Notes under the pieces: generated by a model | Seen by the model: the letters and a program-made list of their open reading frames with translations, nothing else | Databases searched by the model: none | Told to the model about the DNA's origin: nothing | Source: Camellia lanceoleosa | Lineage: Eukaryota > Streptophyta > Magnoliopsida > Ericales > Theaceae | Assembly: GCA_025200525.1 (NCBI GenBank) | Contig: CM045768.1 | Span: forward strand, 45,789,022 to 45,853,021 | DNA length: 64,000 nucleotides | Direction: 5' to 3' | Shown here: piece by piece, positions 38,580-49,853 of the stretch | How the letters are laid out: each line of letters opens with the position of its first letter | How positions within the stretch are numbered: the stretch's first letter is position 1 | Made by a program: the position numbers and the translations under genes

Positions 38580-38880
38580 TCTCTCATCTTGCATTTCATT
38601 TTGATCCACGTGAGGTGTACTACTTCACGTGCTTCATTTTGCGTCTCATTTTGATCCACGTGAGGTGTACTACTTCACGTGTTTCATTTCGCATTTCATT
38701 GCATCTCGAGGTACGTGTGCCTCGTTTTGCATTTCATTTTCCATCAAATGAGGTATGCGTGCCTCATTTTGCATTTCGTTGCATCTCGAGGTACGTGTGC
38801 CTCGTTTTGCATTTCATTTTGATCCACGTGAGGTGTACTACCTCGCGTGCTTCATCTTGCATTTCGCATTCCATCGCGCT
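38580..38880. repeat. Degenerate tandem repeat with CACGTGAGG...TTCACGTG units
   Basis: ATTTTGATCCACGTGAGGTG occurs near 38596, 38648 and 38816. A variant with CATCTCGAGGTACGTGTGCC occurs near 38702 and 38782. Spacing is ~52-80 bp. The unit contains G-box cores and can fold on itself. Confidence 0.75.
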
Positions 38881-38904
38881 ATTTCGCGCACCTCAGAGTT
38901 TGAT

Positions 38905-39270
38905 CCCCGGGTCCGGCGGGACCTTAAACACGCCCGGGTCTGGCGAGACCTTAAACACGTACGGTCCAGGAGACCTTAAATCCTTCGAAGGTGCAAAACC
39001 TTTGGCGCATGCATTGTTATGTATCATCATCTCGGCAGCCGCGCATCTTGAAGCCACGCCATCCGGGTCTGGCGAGACCTTAAATACGTACGGTCTAGGA
39101 GACCTTAAATCCTCGGGAGGTGCAAGACCCTCGGTGCACTAAAGATGCACCTCATTGCATTTTGCATGCATTCCATAGCGTTGTTTTGCGCATCTCATCG
39201 TTGCCCCATCCGGGTCTGGCGAGACCTTAAACACGCACGGTCTAGGAAACCTTAAATCCTCTGAAGATGC
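38905..39270. repeat. Tandem CGAGACCTTAAA repeats
   Basis: CGGGTCTGGCGAGACC followed by TTAAAYACG and GGTCYAGGARACCTTAAATC recurs near 38910-38990, 39064-39110 and 39207-39260. Non-coding. Confidence 0.75.
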
Positions 39271-39740
39271 AATTCCTTCGGTGTTTGTCGTGCCCGAACG
39301 ACTTTCGGTGGTCTGGTAAAGCCACCCGTCTGTGTTTGCGGTGAGTTCCTAGGAGACCAATGGGGACGGTGAAAACTAGAGTTTGAACGGCTTATGCCTA
39401 GAACGCAAAGGTTCGGAATTTCCGAGACTAAAGTCTGGTTTAAATACCCAGGGGGTGTACCCTCGGCTTGAAATCTGTATGGAAGCCCCATAGGTTGAGG
39501 CGGCATGTTTACACCTCAATTCTGGATACCGAACCAACCTAGTATATCGCCCCGTTGGGAGGATAGGGAAAATCGCAATCGTAGCCATTGCATCATCTTG
39601 CATCGTCATGCATCATGTAAATACTGCATATGTCATGCATTTCAAAACAAAAAAGAAAACACAAAACAAAACATGCATATGTCATGCATTTCATTGTAAT
39701 ATAGTGTATATGTCATGCATTTTCTGTAAAACATCCATAT

Positions 39741-40228
39741 CCGTTGCATCGTAGCTTGCATGCATCCATTGCATCACCTCTATCTATGGCTTGCACCTTT
39801 CCTTGTTGAGCTTGGTCTGGTATGTGCCCATATTTTTTCGTGTCAAAACACAATTGTCGAGCTTTTGTGTCCGAGCCTTGAGGGTAGCGGCACCGCTTCT
39901 GTGTTGGATACGGCTTGTATGCGTACACGCCTTTCCTAGGCAAAATACGGTTTGGCCCGCGTGCCATATCCATTGTATCCATATCCGTTGCATCGTAGCT
40001 TGCATGCATCCATTGCATCGCCTCCATCTATGGCTTGCACCTTTCCTTGTTGAGCTTGGTCTGGTATGTGCCCATATTTTTTCGTGTCAAAACACAGTTG
40101 TCGAGCTTTTGTGTCCGAGCCTTGAGGGTAGCGGCACCGCTTCTGTGTTAGATACGGCTTGTATGCGTACATGCCTTTCCTAGGCAAAATACGGTTTGGC
40201 CCGCGTGCCATATCCATTGTATCCATTT
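39741..40228. repeat. Two-copy 244-bp tandem duplication
   Basis: CCGTTGCATCGTAGCTTGCA begins at 39741 and at 39985, and the following ~240 bp are nearly identical. Confidence 0.9.
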
Positions 40229-40978
40229 CCATTACATTATAGTGTAGTCATTGCGTCCGGCATTAGGATCATTATTTTCACCCCAGCGGGTCGTTTCCCC
40301 ACTTATGTCATTCCACCCAATACTTGTTCTTGTGTCCGTGCGAAGTACTCATAGATCAGACATCGTTCTATGGGAGACGGACTTGTCACCTCCATCAATC
40401 TATTTGACATATGTGTGGTTTCGAACCATTTCGGTTTGAATCATGATTCAATTGCCCTGCATGTAGTTTGCCTTGCATATAGTTTCGATTGCATTGCACT
40501 ATCATTTGCATTATTCATGCATCATTTTGTATATATTGCATATCATCATTCGCATTTGCATATGTCATGCATATTGCTAACAATATTGTACCTGTTAAGT
40601 TTGCTTTCTTTTCAGGCACGATATTGTATGTACGGCTCATTTACCGCTGGTGGAACCAGGCGAGCCGCACAGGTATTGTATCTCCCGAGTGAGACGTTTT
40701 GAGAATTCCATAATTCTCTTACATCCTTTCTGCATTGTAGTGTAGACTGTTGCATGTTAGCTTATAACTGTCGCATGTATGCTTCATTACAGCTTTCTTT
40801 GCATGATCATAAGTTATGCTCGGCTTCTTGCATTTTCAGTTGCATTTTGCCCCTGCCTTCGGGCGCATATCTTGTTTTGCGCTTTGTATGATTGTCCAAG
40901 TCTTCGGCCTTGTCAAAAATGGGTCGTCTCTAGGCTTTGACATTCACTCCCGTCATTGTTATGACTTCCGAGTTCTGT

Positions 40979-40992
40979 CAAAGAGGGGCAAC
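40979..40992 (+). promoter_or_regulatory. Polypurine tract before the second Tat LTR
   Basis: AAAGAGGGGCAAC immediately before TGTAGACACC, the expected plus-strand primer site at the 3' end of a Gypsy interior. Confidence 0.8.
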
Positions 40993-43900
40993 TGTAGACA
41001 CCCCATTTTTGACCGTCCTCAAGACTTGGACGTCGCCGTTGGAACACTCGGTGATTATCCACGTTTGTGTTCGTTTGGAGCTCCCGGAGTTCTCGGCTGC
41101 GCGCGCCTTGCCTCAGGACCTCCGAACTCGACCGTTTGTGTTTGGTTTTGCACCAAACACTTGTGTTTTGCCTTGGAAGGGCAGGGAATGCTTTGTGAGG
41201 CATCCCCACACACCACCGGCTGGGGCTGGAAGCCACCGGCTGGCTAGAGTTGTCATCGGCACTTTATTGTGCCGGTCGGCACTAAATTTTGTCAAAATGA
41301 CATTTTATGCCGGCCGGACACTGTGCACTTGCTTTCTGAGATATTTTCAGACAGCTGTGTGCAATTGTCTTCCCCTCCATACACGTGTATGGAGGGATGA
41401 GCTTGCTTAGTGGCTAAGCTTGTAAGCTTTTGCCCTATAAGAGAGAAAGCTCTTCCCTTTGCTCAAGGGTTGGCTTCTTAAGAGACTTAACCATTGTTAG
41501 AGAGAGCCAAGGTCTGGTTTTAGGTTAGAATAGTTGTATCTATCCTATCTCTCTCTTTCCTTGCTTGTTTAGTACACTAGGTGCTTTAGTTCACACTATT
41601 GCACTAAAACACCTAGTGTCCCACCTTCTCCTTGCAACTGAGGTTCTAAGGGCTGGTTCTTGGAGTTCTTGACTGATTTTGAGCTCAAGGAAGCATCAAC
41701 CACAACCTTTGTGAAGGGGATCATCAAGGGTAAGAAACTAACTTTATTTACCCCATTTTTGCATTCCATTTTTACCTAGTTTAAAACAGTTTTTGTGCTT
41801 AGTGATTAACACATAAAATCTCTATTTTAAAGTCCTCTTTATTGTTCATTAAGAGTGTTGTAAGGTTTGGGGAAGTTTGCCCCCCCTTTAGGCTTTGAAA
41901 AGGCCCCATTTTGTGCTATTTTGGAGAGATCCGAGATTTTGGTGATAGGATCTCTTCACCACTGAAATCTTGAGGGATTTCAGTGGTGAAGAGCATGCCT
42001 TGAAGTCTCAAGAAGGAGAGGGCCACCCCCTCTCCTTGATGCCCTTGAAAAGGACAAATTTTGCTTCCTTAAGGAGCTTCATGTTTGAGTGTGTGTTGAG
42101 CATGTTTGGCTTGTTTTCCATGCTTATATTACTATGATATAACATGTTTTCAAATTGGTTTTGGTCTCCTATGCATGCTTAACATAGTTGCCTTGTAATG
42201 CCTCTTATTGCCTTAACATGTCTAGGAAGTGTGTCCCTATTTCTAGCATGTTTTAGACTTGAGTTTGTGAAGCTTGTATGCTTATTTTGCCATGGTTTAG
42301 CTCTGTCCATGGTCGTTTGAGTCAATCTTGACATGCTTTGTATAGCCCCTTTGTATTGTAGCTTGTATGCTTCAAGTATGTGCATGTGTAGGATGCATTG
42401 CCTCCATGTTTTCAAGGGTTTGGAACCCTCTTACATGCTATTTCAGACCTTATAATGTGCTTGTATCCTTGCCTTAGTGGTCTTGTTAATGCTTTAGGAG
42501 CATGTGTTGTATGCCCCTTGTTTTGACTTCAATGCACGCCTTTGATTTAATGACTCTTAGATGCCATCTAAGTAGCCATTTGGCTTTGTTTTGACATGCT
42601 AGAAATCTGTTTTGGGTCGATCAATGCATGCCATAATTGCTTTGTCTTGGTTTGGTTCAAACCCCCATTGACTAGCCTTAAGCCTAGGCCATTTGCATGC
42701 TTTGTTTGGCATGCTTCATTGCATGATTTGGCATCATGTTTAACTTAAATTTCAGAGCTTTAAGTGCATACTAGTTGCCCATGTTTGGCCTCTTTAAGTG
42801 TGCATGAGAGTTGCTTTTGTATGCCTAAGTCTTGAGCCTTAACACTTGCATGTGTGTGTGTGCATTTGGTCTCATTTTCTAGGCACTTTGGCCACTGATT
42901 TTAGGCCCATTTTGAGTTGCCTAATTCATGTATAAGTCCATCCCTCTTGTGGTTTGCATGCTTGCATTATATGCTTGTTTGTATACTTGCATAGACACAT
43001 GACATTGTACATCTTGCATGCCTAGATGACATGCTTAGGTTTGCACCACATTGACATGCATGCCAAGCCTCTTGAAGTGAGTTTGATAGAGGTTTGGCAC
43101 CCTTTTGTGCCTATATGTTTTGAATGCATTTGAAAGTGAAGTTGCACTCTTGGTTCTTAGGGCCATCATGCATGGAAATGCGCGATTGGTGGTCCGGGAA
43201 TCGAGGCACATGCCCTCTTGAGTCCACAGCATGATGTGGGATGTGTTTGGTGCATATATGCTTTGAATTACATTGCCATGCATAGTTTGTCCTCTGCTGC
43301 TGTGAGTTGCAGGATCTGCAGAACATTTTGTGCCGACCGGCACTTTTTAGTGCCGACCGGCAGTTCATTCCCAGCCGATGGAACAATTCAAAGGCCGATG
43401 GCCAAATCCTTCACCGTGGAAATTACATGCGTGGGTGATGATCTCGAAGACCAAAGAAAGTGTTTCTAGGACTTTGGTAATTTTGAGTTGGATAGAAGAA
43501 ACAGAGGCATACTTGCATGGTAGTGCGATTCGAAGCGAAGTCCCGGCGCACACGCGATGACCCTCATCCCGAGGCATTCAATGCTTAATTAGATTAATTA
43601 TTTAATTTAATTAATTTAGTTGATTTGTAATATTTAATTAGCTAGTTTAGTTAATTATTTATTCGGTCTGTATTATTATTTGGTCCCTCCGAGCGAGGGC
43701 GCAATTGTAATAAGTGTGTGTGAGTGGGTGTATGTCTTCCAATCCCCATTTCTTTCTCCCTTTTATTTACCCGCTTATGTTGGTAGATTAGGGCACATTT
43801 AAATTAGCATACCTTATGCAATGCATGTGTGCATTCATGCATTTGTTTACATGCACCGGGCTCGGTACATCATACAAACTGCATCGCAATTTTCAATTCC

Positions 43901-44700
43901 AAATTGAATACGTGCTACTCGCGCATTTCGCATGCCATGTCTAGGGTTAGCCGAGCCTACTCTAGATTGCATCTATACCTGTGTTGCATTAGCCACTTAA
44001 CATGAACTAGGTCATGCATGTTTGCTAACCGGGTTTTTGTTTTTGGCACGGAGTACGATGTAAGTATTTTATGCTTTAGCATACCACATGCGTGTGAATG
44101 TTAACATGATAGTATGCCTGCCATGCGGCTAGATGCTTATGTGATATTACTGTTTGAATGCCTGTGGGTGGAGGTTGGATTACCTGAGTTGAACGACTCA
44201 TTGAAATGTATTTTAGCCTACTTGCGAGTAGCAAAATCTGACACGTTTTTCGAGGTAAAACGGATATGCAATGTTTATTTCCAAATTAGGCAATCTAGTC
44301 TATACTTGGTTGCTGCGCCCATAACATAGTACTTCTACGCTAATAACTGGGATAAGTGCATGTAATGTTTTCAAAAACGGATATCACGGTTAGTAGAGGC
44401 GGTCTTGGACCGGGCGAAAGGGGGTGCTCATAGCTGACCTTCCCCGATCGTACATAAGCTCCCGAGCCAAGTCAACTTTGGTGATGACGGACATGTGGCC
44501 TTCGGCACCGAGTCAGCGTTTCCTAAATTTCCCAAAAATAAAATATTTAAGTGGCGACTCATGTCCGCAAAGCATCCATGTTTGGCACTACTTTTCAAAA
44601 ATCTGTTTTCTCAAACGCGATTTGCGGATTTAGACTCTTTGGTTCAGATGAACCGACACAAAATCGAGTCCGAATCAGAAGCGAGGTCCCTCATGGACGT
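40993..44700 (+). repeat. Tat LTR, copy B
   Basis: It parallels copy A over its whole length. It has the GTGCCGGTCGGCAC module at 41269-41282, an intact TATA-like CCTATAAGAG at 41434-41443, the hairpin at 41952-41993, two opposite-facing GTGCCGACCGGCA sites at 43330-43362 and the CCGAGCGAGGG block near 43690. It sits where a 3' LTR should be but is followed by a second leader and gag, so it is shared by two tandem units. Confidence 0.78.
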
Positions 44701-45429
44701 GCTTCTGGCGACTTCTTTGAGGATTTTAGAGAGCTTGACTCGAACTCGTGATATCTGCTTTGACTACACTTATGTGTTTCTTTGCATTGCATGTGCATTG
44801 CGCGCCTAGGACACCGTGTTGGCCATCTGCTATTCCCGAGCGGTTTCTCGGAGGCTTGTCTTGTCAAGGCATGTCCATAAGGCTGACCGGTTGCGGGCTC
44901 TGCCAGTATGGGAACACAAACCCCGGTTTTACCGGGGCACCCTTTTCGACCATTCGACCTAGTGCATAGTCGGAATCCATAGTGACCATTCCAAACTAGG
45001 ACAGGTTGCTTACCCGATGTTAGGTTGTTTGAAACCGCTGCGTGCGTAGTGAAACCCTAGCTCCTGACAAAATAGGACAGGGAAACCCTACCCCCAACAT
45101 AGGGGTGTTTTGGCTCTCTTTTACATGCTATGTGCTTTTAGAGTGTATCTCTACAGGGAATGCATATATCAGTTTGCAAAATTTGGGTATCAGGCCTGAG
45201 GGCACCAGTATCAGTGTTTTGAGAATCAGTTATATCTGCGGGTATCAGATTCAGATTTGGGACAGTGATTTTGGGGAACAGTGTTCAGTAGTAGAGTGCA
45301 GTTGTTCGACTACACCCGTGTTTGATCTGTTTGGGGCTGAAATGCTGCTTGTTTTCCGTTTCAGTTTAGAGATTCAGAGAGTTAAGTCAGAACGGCTAGT
45401 ATCTTCTCCTTGCTGAGGCAGGACCGAAC

Positions 45430-46448
45430 ATGATGCAGAACTCAGAAGAAATTGTGGTCATGACGGCCGCACTGAGTCAAGGAACCACCCCACAAGACGA
45501 GGCTACTGTTGACATGCCGCACCCGCCTAGGTCGCCTGCTGCACACCCAATCTGGACCCCTCAGTTCTATCAGGCTCGCGAGCCCACTACATTCGAGTTA
45601 ATGGGGATGATAGGCGATCTCCAGAGGTCCGTGGCAGATCTCGCTTACGGAATGTCAACCTCGCCACCGGTTGCACCGTATGCTGGAAATTTCGAACCCC
45701 AGGAGCCCCGATACTGGGGCGGATTGTGATCGAGCTCAATCAGTCGGAGATGACCTCCACCCACAACAGTGATGTACCAGTACCAACCCAAACCTCTCAC
45801 CAGGCTGAGGCCAGAGGCAAAGACAAAGTGAAGGTGGATGCCGACCCGAGGCACAAACTGCTGTGGGCAGTCCAGGCTTTGAAAGCCGAGGGAATGAGCA
45901 AACAGCAGGTATCCGCGATTGTAACCAAAATTGTGGATGATGTTTTCCCCACTCTACCCGAGGGTAGTCCAAGTCGGTCAGAAAATCGGGACAGGCCCCG
46001 CCATGCCAGAATAGCTCCTCTCACTCCCAATCCTGCACCGGGAAAAGATCAGAAATCCAAGCCCGCGCCTGCCGATCCGTTCGCCAGTACGTCGAGCAAG
46101 AATACTCAGAATTCCAAGTACCTGCCCCGAGGGTGCAGGGTCTTCCATCCTCTTTACATGCCTTTGTCTAGGGCACTTCTGATCTTGACCAAAAAGGAGC
46201 ATCTTACACCCCTCGATCCTAGGCCACTCCCTCAAACCCTTCCAAAGAGCCATGATGCCACTCAAGATCAGGCGTACCATCAACAGTCTGGCCATGCTAC
46301 CGACAATTGTTTCCGCCTTCGGCATGAAGTGCAGGATTTGATTGATAACAAGGTCATCCTCCCGCCTACCTCGGCCAAATCAGTCACTACAGAGTTCTTG
46401 GATTGTGAGGACACAGATACCGAGGACACCGATACTGCGAGTATGTAA
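45430..46448 (+). pseudogene. Tat-type gag remnant, copy B
   Basis: The first part (45430-45729) reads MMQNSEEIV...FELMGMIGDLQ and stops. The second (45726-46448) reads from MIELNQSEMTST through ALKAEGMSKQQVSAIV, MPLSRALLILTKKE and GHATDNCFRLRH to the C-terminus DTEDTDTASM. The two parts overlap out of frame by a few bases. The central capsid region is missing, as in copy A. The first Cys of the Cys/His block is lost (DQAYHQ). Confidence 0.7.
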
Positions 46449-46918
46449 TTGGGATTCAACCGCCTGCGGGCAATATCTGGTACATTTTTGGATATGGCGT
46501 TTGGTGCGCATTTTTGAGCACCCGCCGATGCTAGTTTTGTAAAACCTGACTTGGGTGTCGAGTCAGTCTTTTGATTTGTCTTGAGTCTGTCTCATTGTTT
46601 TGAGTCAGTCCTTTTGTTTAAGGGTCTGTCTAATTGTAATGAGTCAGTCCCTCTTATATAGAATACTGTGGCCGGGTTGTTGCCTCAACCACCGCTTTTG
46701 TTTTGTAATTACTTCTTTTGCTTTCTCTTTGGGTCTGCCTCTGTTGGAGCCAATTTACATCCGGGGAAATCTGAGCAAGCAAATGTGGCTACCGTGTTTC
46801 CATATTTATTGATCATGTTGGGCTAGTTGTGCCAGAGAATTCGAATGGGGTGACAGTGCATTCCACCTGCTCTTTTGTGCCTTAAGAAATCATTGCAATG
46901 ACCTGAGTTTTTCAAAAC
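46449..46918 (+). other. Tat non-coding DNA up to the break into Copia
   Basis: It parallels ~31410-31880 almost base for base until TTTTTCAAAACC, then switches to Copia pol. No gene is present. Confidence 0.7.
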
Positions 46919-46924
46919 CATCGC

Positions 46925-49200
46925 AGCCAAGGTATTCGGCATCAAAAGACAGTTAAGAAGACTCCTTAACAAAATGGCGTTGCCGAGAGGATGAACCGCA
47001 CCATTGTAGAAAGAACAAGGTGTTTGCTTTCACAAGCTAAATTGCCAAGATCCTTTTGGGGTGAGGCAATGAGTACAGCGGTTGACGTGATCAATTTGTC
47101 TCCTTGCTATTCTTTGAATGGTGATGTTCCTGAAAGAGTTTGGACTGGCAAAGATGTGTCTTATGAGCACTTGAGAGTGTTTGGTTGCCGAGTTTTTGTT
47201 CACATTCCAAAAGATGAGAGGTCTAAGCTTGATAGTAAGTCAAGACAATGTATTTTTCTTGGCTATAGGCATGATGAGTTCGGGTATAGATTATGGGATC
47301 TGGTCGACAAGAAAGTCATTCAAAGCCGTGATGTTGTGTTTCTTGAAGACCAAACAATTGAAGACTTTGGTAAAGGTGATCAACCAGAGCCAAAAACTAG
47401 TGATCTCATTGACATGGATCCATCTCCTTCATCTTCAGTTGATGATGAAAATGGGGGAGATGTGCAGCCACATATTGAAGATGTGGAGGATGATGCAAAT
47501 CCTAATGAAGTTGAGCCAGAAATTGAGGAAGAGCATCCAACTCAAGAACCACCACCACAACTTGAGTTGAGGAAATCTACAAGGGACCGACAACCTTCAA
47601 GAAAGTATCCTCCCAATAAATTTGTGTTGATTTCTGATCAAGGGGAGCCGGAGAGCTACCAAGAAGCAATTGAGCATGCAAAGAAAGATGATTGGAAAAA
47701 GGCCATGGAAGAGGAGATGAATTCCTTACTTGAAAATCACACTTATGATTTAGTGAAGTTGCCTAAAGGGAGGAAAATTTTGAAAAATAAGTGGGTTTTC
47801 AAATTGAAGAATGATAAAAAGAATCTGAGGTACAAAACGCGTCTTGTTGTGAAAGGCTTTGGGCAAAAGAAAGGCATTGACTTTGACGAGATTTTCTCGC
47901 CGGTTGTGAAGATGTCTTCTATTCGGGTTGTACTTGGCATGGCTGCAAGTATGAACCTTGAAGTTGAACAACTTGATGTGAAGACCGCATTTCTTCATGG
48001 TGATCTTGAAGAAGAAATTTACATGGAGCAACCGGAAGGTTTTGTAGAGAAAGGGAAAGAGAAATTTGTTTGCAAATTAAAGAAAAGTTTGTATGGTCTC
48101 AAGCAAGCTCCACAACAATGTTACAAAAAATTTGACTCTTTCATGATGAATAATGGTTTTTCTAAAACCACTTCGGACCATTGTGTGTTTGTGAAAAATT
48201 TTCCGGATGGCAAATTTATTATTCTTTTGCTTTATGTTGATGACATGTTAATTGTGGGTCAAGATTCTACCATGATTAACAAGTTGAAGTTGGAGTTGAG
48301 CAAGTCCTTTGCTATGAAAGATTTGGGACCGGCAAAGCAAATACTTGGTATGAAAATTGTTCGTGATCGCAAAGAGGATTGATTTGGTTGTCTCAAGAAA
48401 GCTACATTGAGAAAGTTCTTGAGAGGTTCAACATGAATAAAGCAAAGCGGTTGATTGTCCACTTGGGTCACTTCAAACTTAGTTCGAATCAATGTCCTAC
48501 AAGTGAGAAAGACAAAGAAGAGATGTTGAAAGTTCCTTATGCTTCATAGCTTGGTTCTTTGATGTACGCCATGGTTTGTACAAGGCCGGATATTGCTCAC
48601 GCAGTTGGTGTGGTGAGTCGTTTTCTCTCTAATTCGGGTAAAGAACATTGGGCAGCGGTAAAATGGATTCTAAGATATCTTCGAGGGACTTCGAAGGTGT
48701 GTTTGTGTTTTGGAGATGGTAAGCCGATGCTTGATGGGTTCACGGATTCTGACATGGCCGGTGATGTTGATTCTAGGAAATCTACTTCAAGATATTTGAT
48801 GACTTTTGCAGGGGGAGCTGTGGCATGGCAATCTAAATTACAAAAATGTGTTGCTCTTTCAACTACCGAAGCTAAATTTATTGCCATTACAGAAGCTTGC
48901 AAAGAAGAGTTATAGTTGAAGAAATTTTTGCAAGAGTTGGGTTTGAAACAAGAAAGATATGTGCTTTATTGTGATAGTCAAAGTGCTATTCACTTGAGTA
49001 AAAATTCTACCTTTCATTCGAGATCGAAACACATTGATGTGAGATACCATTGGATTCGTGATGTGTTAGATTCGAAATTGTTGCAACTCGAAAAGGTTCA
49101 CACAGATGATAATATTTCAGATATGCTGACTAAGACTTTGTCGAGGGACAAACATTTAAAGTGTCGAACTTTGGCGGGTATGGTTGATGTCTCTACCTAA
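46925..49200 (+). pseudogene. Copia pol, distal part: end of integrase, reverse transcriptase, RNase H
   Basis: The first readable codons are the integrase QNGVAERMNRT block, preceded by an in-frame TAA (46967-46969) where Gln is expected. An open stretch 46991-48382 holds the rest of integrase, a linker, and RT with KNKWVFKLK, QLDVKTAFLHGDL, LYGLKQAP and the active site LLLYVDDML. A frameshift near 48378 follows. RNase H (ALSTTEAKFIAITEA, YCDSQSAIHL, KHIDVRYHWIRD) is in pieces with TAG at 48547 and 48914. It ends at the natural stop 49200. The element cannot make an intact polyprotein. Confidence 0.93.
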
Positions 49201-49203
49201 GTC

Positions 49204-49217
49204 GGTAGGGGGAGAAT
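49204..49217 (+). promoter_or_regulatory. Copia polypurine tract
   Basis: GGTAGGGGGAGAAT directly before the 3' LTR (TGTTGGG at 49218), the normal position for plus-strand priming. Confidence 0.85.
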
Positions 49218-49851
49218 TGTTGGGTATACCTCCTTATTGGAGTGTGGGACCCAATTGGTTTTGGAAAAAGAGTTTTAATTTGGCTTGGTTTAGTATAATA
49301 TATTTTTATATATTATATTTGTGGAGGCCCAATCCAATTTGGTTACAGTTAGGGTTTTGATAAAACAAACCCTAGAATTAACAATATAGAAATATATTGT
49401 TTATGTGAGCCGTTTTTGTCAAGGAGTAGCATATACTTGTCTTTGGTGAGATAGTGCTTTGGGTGGTTTTTGTGAAGCAGCATCAAAATTGATTTGAGTG
49501 CATCTTTGTTTGGGTGTTTTGGTGGAGTTGATTTGGTTCGTTATTTTGGGTCTTCTTCAACTCTGATTCTGAAGATTTTGGTTCATCTATTTGGTGAGGT
49601 CTTTCCTCTTATTTATTTGTGATTATTTGGAATTCACCTAAGGGTGGTTTTGTGAGACCATTAGTGTCTCGTTTGTAATCGTTTGGAACTTATTTGGTTG
49701 ATAGTGGAATCGGATTTCGATCCCGTGGACGTACCTCACATTGAGAGAATCACGTAAAAATTCTTGTGTTGCCTTTGATTTAATTTTTCCGCATTAGTTT
49801 TTATTCCCATTGATTGATTTACTTGTGGGGAATCATCAATTTTCCCTAACA
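49218..49851 (+). repeat. Copia 3' LTR
   Basis: 634 bp, same ends as the 5' LTR. It is followed by AC (49852-49853) and then the CATGTT target duplicate. Confidence 0.93.
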
Positions 49852-49853
49852 AC

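Larger units (their letters stand above)
26042..46918 (+). mobile_element. Tat/Ogre-like Gypsy array: one 14.95-kb unit plus a second LTR-gag segment
   Basis: TGTAGACACCCC starts at 26042 and again at 40993. From each start ~5.9 kb run in parallel (LTR, leader, gag remnant) to ~31880 and 46918. Between lie ~9.1 kb holding an antisense spliced gene and tandem repeats. A purine tract (AAAGAGGGGCAAC) precedes 40993, as expected before a 3' LTR. No Gypsy protease, RT or integrase is present, so the unit is non-autonomous. The second copy breaks at 46918 straight into Copia integrase. This suggests a tandem array that later lost its right end together with part of Copia. The lineage call rests on the long (~3.7 kb) LTR, the gag motif and the antisense gene. 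Confidence 0.8.
24468..49851 (+). mobile_element. Ty1/Copia retrotransposon inserted in the LINE and itself interrupted
   Basis: LTRs at 24468-25101 and 49218-49851 are both 634 bp, start TGTTGGG and end CCTAACA. About 20 differences, nearly all transitions, separate them (~97% identity). CATGTT flanks the element (24462-24467 and 49854-49859). Order inside: primer-binding site, gag with zinc knuckle, the Tat array (26042-46918), then the distal part of integrase, RT and RNase H. The protease and most of the integrase are missing at the junction, so the interruption is not a clean insertion. The order gag-PR-INT-RT-RH identifies Copia. Confidence 0.93.
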
